From Streptomyces sp. Act143 (GTDB lineage Bacteria > Actinomycetota > Actinomycetes > Streptomycetales > Streptomycetaceae), in the NCBI RefSeq assembly GCF_003143935.1, contig NZ_QFRX01000001.1, positions 6,386,639 to 6,450,638 on the forward strand: 64,000 bases of DNA. Direction: 5' to 3'. This document shows positions 57,972 through 64,000 of this stretch, one piece after another. Position numbers and translations under genes: made by a program. Position 1 is the first letter of the stretch; every line of letters starts with the position of its first letter. The notes beneath the pieces were generated by a model. It did no database searches. It was not told the origin of the DNA and saw only the letters and a program-made list of their open reading frames with translations.

Positions 57972-58792
57972 CAGAACAACCTCGGATCGTCGAAGGCGCC
58001 GGAGGCGACCAGGTAGACGTAGAAGTCGGCGAGCGCCACGCTCACCAACGACGTCCAGGCCAGCAGCATGTGACGGGCGTTCAGCTTGCCGACCCACTGC
58101 CACATCCGGTAGCGCACGGGGTGCTTGGAGAAATGCTTGAGCTGCCCGCCGACGATGTGCCGGCAGGAGTGGCAGGAGAGGGTGTACGCCCAGATCAGCA
58201 CGATGTTGACCAGGAACACGAGGGTGCCGAGGCCCATGTGGCCCCACTCGTAGTGCTCGTCGCGGAAGGCGAGCACGGTGTCGTAGGTCAGGATGCCCGC
58301 GACGACGACCGCGGCGTAGAAGAAGTACCGGTGGATGTTCTGCAGGATCAGCGGGAAGCGGGTCTCGCCGGTGTACTTCTTGTGCGGCTCGGCCACCGCG
58401 CAGGCCGGCGGGGACGCCCAGAAGCCCCGGTAGTAGGCCTTGCGGTAGTAGTAGCAGGTCAGGCGGAAGCCGAGGGGGAAGATCAGGATGAGGATCGCGG
58501 GGGACAGCGGCCACCAGCCGCCGAAGATCTCCCAGTTGGGGCCCGCGCGCATGGTCTCGCACTTCTCCGCGAGGCACGGGGAGTAGAACGGCGAGACATA
58601 AGGCGCCGCGTAGTAGTCCGCGTTCGCGAAGGCCCGCCACGCGGAGTAGACGATGAAGGCGAGCAGCCCGGCGGTGGTGACCGCGGGCGCCAGCCACCAG
58701 CGGTCGGTCCGCAGATGAGGGGCGGCGATCGCGGCGCGCGTACCGGACCGTACGCCGCCGCTGTTCAGATGAGGTTCCGTACCAGTGGCCAA
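57971..58792 (-). CDS. sdhC: Succinate dehydrogenase/fumarate reductase cytochrome b-type anchor
   Basis: 273 aa with five predicted helices, the single-polypeptide anchor of the Sdh1-like enzyme. Helices include WWLAPAVTTAGLLAFIVYSAWRAF, SPAILILIFPLGFRLTCYYYRKAYYR, NIHRYFFYAAVVVAGILTYDTVLAF, MGLGTLVFLVNIVLIWAYTLSCHSCRHIVGG and MLLAWTSLVSVALADFYVYLVAS. Conserved His in NIHRYFF, HSCRH and KLNARHM are candidate heme ligands. Cysteines in SPCLAEKC lie in the loop. It docks SdhAB to the inner face and hosts quinone chemistry. Confidence 0.93.
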   Translation of the reverse strand: MATGTEPHLNSGGVRSGTRAAIAAPHLRTDRWWLAPAVTTAGLLAFIVYSAWRAFANADYYAAPYVSPFYSPCLAEKCETMRAGPNWEIFGGWWPLSPAILILIFPLGFRLTCYYYRKAYYRGFWASPPACAVAEPHKKYTGETRFPLILQNIHRYFFYAAVVVAGILTYDTVLAFRDEHYEWGHMGLGTLVFLVNIVLIWAYTLSCHSCRHIVGGQLKHFSKHPVRYRMWQWVGKLNARHMLLAWTSLVSVALADFYVYLVASGAFDDPRLF

Positions 58793-58822
58793 CTCATGAC
58801 TCCGGTCGGTGTGAGGGGCGGC

Positions 58823-59113
58823 TCAGTGGCCGGGCCCGTGGTGGGCGCCGAGACCCTCGTCGTCGGAGTCCGTCCACAGGGTGTTGTCGTACGGGGTGTC
58901 GGGGATGGAGACGAGGTCGGGCCGCTTCGACTGGGCGAGCGCGGGATCGGCCTCCTTGAGCAGGGCGAGGCTCTCGCGCAGGCGGTCGGTGTCGACGCGG
59001 ACACGGCGCATCTCCAGGCCACCGCTGCCGAGTTGCTGCTCCAGACGCTTCACGTACCGGTGCAGTTCGTCGAGGCAGCGCTGGGCTGCGGCGAGTTCAT
59101 CGTGCAGGGCCAT
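58823..59113 (-). CDS. Small coiled-coil protein upstream of sdh operon
   Basis: 96 aa. The first 75 residues are heptad-like (HDELAAAQRCLDELHRYVKRLEQQLG, VDTDRLRESLALLKEADPALAQ) and probably form a coiled coil. The C-terminus is acidic (SIPDTPYDNTLWTDSDDEGLG). It ends 31 bp before sdhC on the same strand, so it is likely the first gene of the operon. It may be an assembly or regulatory factor; this is inferred from position only. GAGG lies 7 nt upstream of the ATG. Confidence 0.8.
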   Translation of the reverse strand: MALHDELAAAQRCLDELHRYVKRLEQQLGSGGLEMRRVRVDTDRLRESLALLKEADPALAQSKRPDLVSIPDTPYDNTLWTDSDDEGLGAHHGPGH

Positions 59114-59488
59114 GACGTGACCTCACTTAGGGCGGCAACGTTCATGTGCGCCTGCGAGTGTTGCGCGTCACACCGGCCGGTGGGAAGCGGTGTGCACGGA
59201 TTGGCCGGGGTGCGTTGGTGCGTGCGGCGCGTGTTGCGGCTGCTGTCCCCGGGGACCGCGCCCCCAGGCCCCAGCTACGGCCCTTGCGGGGCCCGGCCCG
59301 CCATCGCCGCACGGCCCGAGCCGTGCCGACCGGCGTTGCGCCGCACGGGTGGGCTTCCGGGGCGCTCCCGCCGTGTCGCCACCGCCTGCCGAACCCTTTC
59401 CTCTTCAGTTGCCGCATACATCTGATCAGCTCCATATACCGCCAAACGTGATCGAAACCAGGCGGCGCACCCCCCGGAGGTAGACGGC
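59114..59488 (+). promoter_or_regulatory. 375-bp intergenic region between sdh and solute-binding genes
   Basis: Divergent control region with no supported gene. For the plus-strand lipoprotein gene, TTGCCG (59409-59414), an 18-bp spacer and CATATA (59433-59438) are a reasonable promoter, with GGAGG 8 nt before the start at 59489. On the minus side, gtga-cc-tcac (59116-59125) is a short dyad overlapping the RBS of the small coiled-coil gene. Confidence 0.5.
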
Positions 59489-61756
59489 ATGTCCCACGAC
59501 GGCGTCGGACTGCGCGCGGTGATGCGCTCGGCCGCCTTCCTGACCGCGGGTGCGCTCGCGGTACCCCTGCTCTCCGGGTGCAGCGCCGAGGACCCGGCCG
59601 GCAAGCCGCTCGCGGCCTCGGACATCGGGCTCGCGGACCGTTCCCTGGTCGCCGACGGCGGCACCCTGCGCTGGGCCGTGGACGCCGTGCCGGACACCCT
59701 CAACACCTTCCAGTCGGACGCCGACGCCACCACCACCCGGGTCGCTCAGGCCGTCCTGCCGTCCCTGTACCGGCTCGACGAGAACGGGCGCCCCCGACTC
59801 GACCCCGACTACCTGGAGAAGGCGGAGGTCGTCGAGACCGAGCCCCGGCAGGTCGTGCTGTACAAGCTGAACCAGCAGGCCGTCTGGAGCGACGGCCGCG
59901 AGATCGGCGCCGCCGACTTCGCCGCCCAGTGGCGCGCCCTGTCCGGCAAGGACACCGCCTACTGGACCGCCCGCAACGCCGGGTACGACCGCATCGAGAA
60001 GATCGAGCGCGGCAAGAACGACCTGGAGGTCAAGGTCACCTTCGGGCGGCCGTACGCCGACTGGAAGTCGCTGTTCTCCCCGCTGTACCCGAAGGACGTC
60101 ATGGGCACCCCGGACTCCTTCAACGACAGCGCGCGCAAGAAGCTCAAGGTCACCGCCGGCCCCTTCGCGCTGAAGAAGGTCGACCGCAAGGACGACGAGG
60201 TCACCCTCGCCCGCAACCCGCGCTGGTGGGGGCATCCCGCCAAGCTCGACGAGATCGTGCTGCGGGCCGTGCCCCGCGACAAGCGGGCCGCCGCACTGGC
60301 CGCGGGCGAGCTGGACCTGGCCGAGATCGACGCCGAGTCCGTCCAGCGGATCACCGTCGCCGCGCAGGGCAAGGGCGAGCAGAGCGCCACCCCGCTGATG
60401 GGCCCCGGCAGCAACCTCACCGCCGCCGACTCGCTGCGCTCCTGGGCCGTCGCCAAGGGCACGGACAAGGACGCCGCCGACGAGGAGAACGACGCCAGGG
60501 CCAAGCGGCGCAAGGAGATCTCCGCGTACGCCCGCCGGCAGGAGGCCCTGCGCGGCTTCGAGGTCCGCCGCTCCCTGGAGCCCGTCTACACCCAGCTCGC
60601 CCTCAACGGCGCCGAGGGCCCCCTCGCCGACGAGCGGGTCCGCCGTGCCGTGGCCCGCGCCATCGACCGGGAGGCCCTCGCCTCGGTGGTGCTCACCCCG
60701 CTCGGCCTGCCCGCCGAGCCGGTCGGCAGCCACCTCGCGCTCTCCGGCCAGGCCGCCTACGCCGACAACAGCGGCGCCCTCGGCGGCCAGGACACCCAGG
60801 AGGCACAGGCCCTCCTCGCGGACGCCGGCTGGGTGCCGGGCGGGCCGCTGAAGGAGGAGAAGAAGAAGGGCGAGAAGGCCGCCGGGTCCAAGGGCGAGAA
60901 GGCCGCCGAGGAGGAGGCCGAGGGGGGCGACGACGGGACGTACATCGTCGGCGAGGACGACAAGGCGCCGCGCGAGGCCGACAAGGCGCCGCGCGAGGCC
61001 GACAAGGTCCTGCGTGAGGCCGACCGGGAGAAGAAGCAGGACCCGAAGAAGCACAGGAAGACCGGGGACGGCTCCCGGCACCTCGCGCAGGACGGCAAGC
61101 AGTACGCGAACAAGCTGAAGCAGGGCGGTGCCCCCGGCGCCTACGCCCCCCGGGGCACCGCCGCGCCCGCCGGCGCCGCCGCCGGGGCGCTCGCCAAGGA
61201 CGGCAAGCCGCTGACGCTCCGCTTCGTCCTGCCGTCCGGGCCGGGCTCGCAGACCCTGCGCACGGTGGCCGACCGGATCTCCGGGATGCTCCAGAAGGTC
61301 GGCATCCGCACCGAGATCACCAAGGTCGCGGACGAGAGCTACTTCAAGGACCACATCGCGTCCGGCCAGTTCGACCTCGCCCTCTACTCCTGGCCCGCCT
61401 CCGCCTTCCCCGCCACCGACGCCCGCCCCATCTACGCCAAGCCGGTCCCGGCGGCCGACGGCTCCCTGAACGTCGAGCAGAACTACACCCGGGTCGGCAC
61501 CGACCAGGTGGACCAGCTCTTCGACCAGGCCGTCTCCACGCTGGACGAGGGCGAGAGCCGGGGCCTGATCCGCAAGGCCGACTCCCGGATCTGGGCGGCC
61601 GCCGGCTCGATCCCGCTGTACCAGCGCCCCCAGCTGACGGCCGCGCGGAAGAGCATCGCGAACGCCGGCGCCTTCGGCTTCCGGACACCGGTGTACGAGG
61701 ACATGGGCTTCCTGAAGAAGGCCGCGGCCCCGTCGGCGAGCCCGTCCAAGAAGTAG
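59489..61756 (+). CDS. Family 5 extracellular solute-binding lipoprotein with large internal insertion
   Basis: 755 aa. The lipobox LLSGC gives acylated Cys31. SBP_bac_5 (peptide/oligopeptide/nickel binding) features: LRWAVDAVPDTLNTFQSDADATTTRVAQAVLPSLYRLDENG, WSDGREIGAADFAAQWRAL, ERVRRAVARAIDREALA. Residues about 447-570 are an unusual charged, Lys/Glu/Ala-rich insertion (EEKKKGEKAAGSKGEKAAEEEAEGG, EADKAPREADK) that interrupts the second lobe and contains three 21-bp tandem repeats. It probably binds oligopeptides outside the membrane. No permease or ATPase is adjacent here; the bldK ABC importer lies beyond typA in S. coelicolor. GGAGG RBS. Confidence 0.93.
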   Translation: MSHDGVGLRAVMRSAAFLTAGALAVPLLSGCSAEDPAGKPLAASDIGLADRSLVADGGTLRWAVDAVPDTLNTFQSDADATTTRVAQAVLPSLYRLDENGRPRLDPDYLEKAEVVETEPRQVVLYKLNQQAVWSDGREIGAADFAAQWRALSGKDTAYWTARNAGYDRIEKIERGKNDLEVKVTFGRPYADWKSLFSPLYPKDVMGTPDSFNDSARKKLKVTAGPFALKKVDRKDDEVTLARNPRWWGHPAKLDEIVLRAVPRDKRAAALAAGELDLAEIDAESVQRITVAAQGKGEQSATPLMGPGSNLTAADSLRSWAVAKGTDKDAADEENDARAKRRKEISAYARRQEALRGFEVRRSLEPVYTQLALNGAEGPLADERVRRAVARAIDREALASVVLTPLGLPAEPVGSHLALSGQAAYADNSGALGGQDTQEAQALLADAGWVPGGPLKEEKKKGEKAAGSKGEKAAEEEAEGGDDGTYIVGEDDKAPREADKAPREADKVLREADREKKQDPKKHRKTGDGSRHLAQDGKQYANKLKQGGAPGAYAPRGTAAPAGAAAGALAKDGKPLTLRFVLPSGPGSQTLRTVADRISGMLQKVGIRTEITKVADESYFKDHIASGQFDLALYSWPASAFPATDARPIYAKPVPAADGSLNVEQNYTRVGTDQVDQLFDQAVSTLDEGESRGLIRKADSRIWAAAGSIPLYQRPQLTAARKSIANAGAFGFRTPVYEDMGFLKKAAAPSASPSKK
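60959..61021 (+). repeat. Three 21-bp tandem repeats inside the solute-binding gene
   Basis: 60959-60979 and 60980-61000 are identical (gacaaggcgccgcgcgaggcc), and 61001-61021 differs at four positions. They encode three copies of DKAPREA or DKVLREA in the charged insertion. Confidence 0.92.
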
Positions 61757-61765
61757 GGGATCATG

Positions 61766-61802
61766 CCCCTCGTCCTGTGACGCCGCGTCACAGGACGAGG
61801 GG
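61766..61802 (+). terminator. Strong hairpin after the solute-binding gene
   Basis: Perfect 17-bp stem cccctcgtcctgtgacg / cgtcacaggacgagggg with a 3-nt loop. It sits 10 nt after the stop and ends 12 nt before the next ATG, so it probably also limits read-through into the small lipoprotein. Confidence 0.93.
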
Positions 61803-61814
61803 AAGGGAACGGGG

Positions 61815-62414
61815 ATGCGCGCTTGGTCGGCGGGGGCGGCGGCGGTGGTCCTGGCGGCGGGGCTGACGGGCTGCGGCGGGGGCTCGGAGGACATGGCAGG
61901 GACCTGCGCGGACGGGACGTTCACGTGGTCGAACGTCACGCGCACGGAGAAGCTGACCCACCTCGCCGACCCCATCATGATCAAGAAGAGGGCGGGCTCC
62001 TTCAAGGCACTGCTCAGGGGCGTCGACACCATCAGGTACTCGACCGCCGTGAGCCCCGTGCCGGGCGGTGTGGGCAGATCCGGTGTGCTGGACGCGCTGG
62101 GCAAGCACCTGAAGGCCGACGGGCCGCTCGGCGACGCGGCCGACCGACCGGACCCGAGGTTCGACACCTCTTACGAAGCGAACGCCGACGATCTGCTGGG
62201 CGCGTACTACGCCTGGAACCACATCAAGCTGGTCGACGCCGATTTCACGTACACCTGCGAGAGCGGCGGGCCGGTCGAGGGGCACGTGCGGACCTGGGAG
62301 GGGACCGGCGGCGGCTTCCTGTCCTGCGCCGAGGCACCCCAGCGCTCGACCGCCGCCCACGAGGCCGCCGTGCGGACGTGTCCGACCGGTTCCCGGGCGG
62401 CCGGGGCCGCCTGA
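61815..62414 (+). CDS. Putative lipoprotein of unknown function
   Basis: 199 aa. A lipobox (LTGC, acylated Cys20) follows a short signal sequence; the mature part begins GGGSEDMAGTCADG. Motifs are FTWSNVTRTEKLTHLADPIMIKKRAGSFKALLRGVDTIRYSTAV, and conserved cysteines (TCADG, TYTCESGG, LSCAEAP, RTCPTG) suggest a disulfide-stabilised exported fold. No known family is recognised. AAGGGA lies 9 nt upstream and overlaps the preceding terminator's 3' stem. It is followed by typA with 136 nt between. Confidence 0.8.
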   Translation: MRAWSAGAAAVVLAAGLTGCGGGSEDMAGTCADGTFTWSNVTRTEKLTHLADPIMIKKRAGSFKALLRGVDTIRYSTAVSPVPGGVGRSGVLDALGKHLKADGPLGDAADRPDPRFDTSYEANADDLLGAYYAWNHIKLVDADFTYTCESGGPVEGHVRTWEGTGGGFLSCAEAPQRSTAAHEAAVRTCPTGSRAAGAA

Positions 62415-62550
62415 ATCCGCCCCCGGAGGCCGTCCCTGTCATTGCCACGTACCATGGGGTGAGGCCGTGGCATGTACAGCCCGGCAGGGTCCGCGTAACA
62501 CAGACGTACGCGCAGGCCCCTTCCACACCACTCCGGGAGTACGCCGCACT

Positions 62551-64000
62551 ATGGCCACGCGCCACGACATCCGCAATGTCGCCATCGTCGCCCACGTCGA
62601 CCACGGCAAGACCACCATCGTCGACGGCATGCTGAAGCAGGCCGGCGCCTTCGCCGCCCACCAGCTCGAAGGCGTCGACGACCGCATGATGGACTCGAAC
62701 GACCTGGAGCGTGAGAAGGGCATCACGATCCTCGCCAAGAACACGGCGGTGAAGTACCACCCCAAGGACGGCGGGGACCCGATCACGATCAACATCATCG
62801 ACACCCCCGGCCACGCCGACTTCGGTGGCGAGGTCGAGCGCGGTCTGTCGATGGTCGACGGTGTGGTCCTCCTCGTCGACGCCTCCGAGGGCCCGCTGCC
62901 GCAGACCCGCTTCGTGCTCCGCAAGGCCCTCCAGCAGCGCCTGCCCGTCATCCTGTGCATCAACAAGACGGACCGCCCGGACTCCCGCATCGACGAGGTC
63001 GTCAACGAGACGTACGACCTCTTCCTCGACCTGGACGCGGACGAGGAGCAGATCGAGTTCCCGATCGTCTACGCCTGCGGCCGTGACGGCGTCGCCTCGC
63101 TGACCAAGCCCCAGGACGGTACGGTCCCCGCCGACTCCACCAGCCTGGAGCCGTTCTTCTCGACCATCCTCGAGCACATCCCGGCCCCGACCTACGACGA
63201 GGACGCCCCGCTCCAGGCCCACGTCACCAACCTGGACGCCGACAACTTCCTCGGCCGTATCGCGCTGCTCCGCGTCGAGCAGGGCGAGCTGCGCAAGGGC
63301 CAGACCGTCGCCTGGATCAAGCGTGACGGCTCCGTCAGCAACGTCCGCATCTCCGAGCTGCTGATGACCGAGGCGCTCACCCGCAAGCCCGCCGAGGTGG
63401 CCGGCCCCGGTGACATCTGCGCCGTCGCGGGTATCGCCGACATCATGATCGGCGAGACCCTCGCGGACCCGGAGAACCCGATCCCGCTGCCGCTGATCAC
63501 GGTCGACGAGCCCGCGATCTCCATGACCATCGGCACCAACACCTCGCCGCTGGTCGGCCGGGGCGGCACCGGCAAGGGCGCCGACGCGAAGTCGGCCGTC
63601 AAGGACCGCAAGGTCACCGCCCGCCAGGTCAAGGACCGCCTCGACCGCGAGCTGGTCGGTAACGTCTCGCTGCGCGTCCTGGACACCGACCGTCCGGACG
63701 CCTGGGAGGTCCAGGGCCGTGGTGAGCTGGCGCTCGCCATCCTGGTCGAGACCATGCGCCGGGAAGGCTTCGAGCTGACCATCGGCAAGCCGCAGGTCGT
63801 CACCAAGGAGGTCGACGGCAAGACGTACGAGCCCGTCGAGCGCATGACGATCGATGTCCCCGAGGAGCACATGGGTGCGGTCACGCAGCTCATGGGCGTC
63901 CGCAAGGGCCGCATGGACAACATGTCCAACCACGGCTCGGGCTGGGTGCGCATGGAGTTCGTCGTGCCGTCCCGCGGTCTCATCGGCTTCCGGACCGAGT
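62551..64000 (+). CDS. typA: GTP-binding ribosome-associated protein TypA/BipA (3' end outside window)
   Basis: 483 codons of the gene are in the window; the stop lies beyond the right edge. Translation GTPase of the EF-G superfamily. G1 is AHVDHGKTT (about 14-22), switch II DTPGHADFGGEVERGLSMVDGVVLLVDA, G4 NKTD in VILCINKTDRPD, domain II YDEDAPLQAHVTNLD, and the TypA-specific MRREGFELTIGKPQVVTKEVDGKTYEPVERM. It associates with ribosomes under stress or cold and affects assembly of the large subunit. In S. coelicolor the bldK operon follows (from memory). Confidence 0.97.
   Translation, partial: MATRHDIRNVAIVAHVDHGKTTIVDGMLKQAGAFAAHQLEGVDDRMMDSNDLEREKGITILAKNTAVKYHPKDGGDPITINIIDTPGHADFGGEVERGLSMVDGVVLLVDASEGPLPQTRFVLRKALQQRLPVILCINKTDRPDSRIDEVVNETYDLFLDLDADEEQIEFPIVYACGRDGVASLTKPQDGTVPADSTSLEPFFSTILEHIPAPTYDEDAPLQAHVTNLDADNFLGRIALLRVEQGELRKGQTVAWIKRDGSVSNVRISELLMTEALTRKPAEVAGPGDICAVAGIADIMIGETLADPENPIPLPLITVDEPAISMTIGTNTSPLVGRGGTGKGADAKSAVKDRKVTARQVKDRLDRELVGNVSLRVLDTDRPDAWEVQGRGELALAILVETMRREGFELTIGKPQVVTKEVDGKTYEPVERMTIDVPEEHMGAVTQLMGVRKGRMDNMSNHGSGWVRMEFVVPSRGLIGFRTE

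Noticed and set aside
59426..62167. 913-aa minus-strand open frame opposite the solute-binding gene
   Set aside because: Shadow frame; the sense frame has a lipobox, an SBP fold and an RBS.

Overview
The window is a high-GC actinobacterial chromosome segment, almost certainly from Streptomyces. Third-position G/C is very strong, GTG starts are common, and the content is typical of the genus: a WhiB-like regulator, SpoIIE-type phosphatases with HATPase domains, DUF1707, Roadblock proteins, an LAXTG sortase substrate, AhpCD/OxyR and BldK-type solute-binding lipoproteins. From memory, the gene order matches S. coelicolor in two blocks: ahpD to ychF (about SCO5031-SCO5061) and the alternative succinate dehydrogenase to typA (about SCO5106-SCO5111). 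The material between these blocks here is different and contains no actinorhodin-type cluster. No rRNA, tRNA, CRISPR array, IS element or integrase was found.

Layout. 1-5.9 kb: end of a lytic-transglycosylase-like gene, an AI-2E-type exporter, the ahpCD operon divergent from oxyR, and a three-gene DUF4388/Roadblock module. 6-10.9 kb (minus strand): a PadR-ABC-FtsX operon and an SPFH protein coupled to a ribbon-helix-helix protein. 11-20 kb: a class A penicillin-binding protein, a GAF-SpoIIE-HATPase phosphatase, a DUF402 protein, and both fumarases (class II and class I) separated by a perfect tandem repeat. 20-32.4 kb: housekeeping genes (DUF1707 protein, wblI-like, glpX, DUF4245, nitroreductase, xseAB, choice-of-anchor-A LAXTG protein, APC permease, ispH, ppgK, DUF6542, ychF).

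32.5-35.5 kb: an accessory insert with a PIN toxin/RHH antitoxin pair and an orphan SNF2 helicase carrying a helix-hairpin-helix N-terminus. 35.6-40.7 kb: an Asp23/Gls24 envelope-stress module in two divergent operons. One encodes an ECF sigma factor, a ZAS-like/Asp23 fusion that may be its anti-sigma factor, and a small Asp23-like protein. The other encodes Asp23, a small membrane protein, an Asp23-DUF6286 fusion, DUF6286 and YihY. 40.7-55.2 kb: regulators and enzymes (XRE, LysR/SDR pair, serpin-like, GntR/HutC, NUDIX, HATPase, a second large SpoIIE phosphatase, GH18-like, aminoglycoside-phosphotransferase fold). 55.2-64 kb: succinate dehydrogenase/fumarate reductase operon, a very large solute-binding lipoprotein, a small lipoprotein, and typA running off the end.

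Themes: central carbon metabolism near the fumarate node (two fumarases, Sdh/Frd, GlpX, PpgK), peroxide defence (AhpCD/OxyR), cell-envelope stress (Asp23/sigma module, PBP, SPFH) and partner-switching regulation (two SpoIIE phosphatases, one lone HATPase). Many start codons lie 6-7 nt downstream of a clear -10 hexamer, suggesting leaderless mRNAs.
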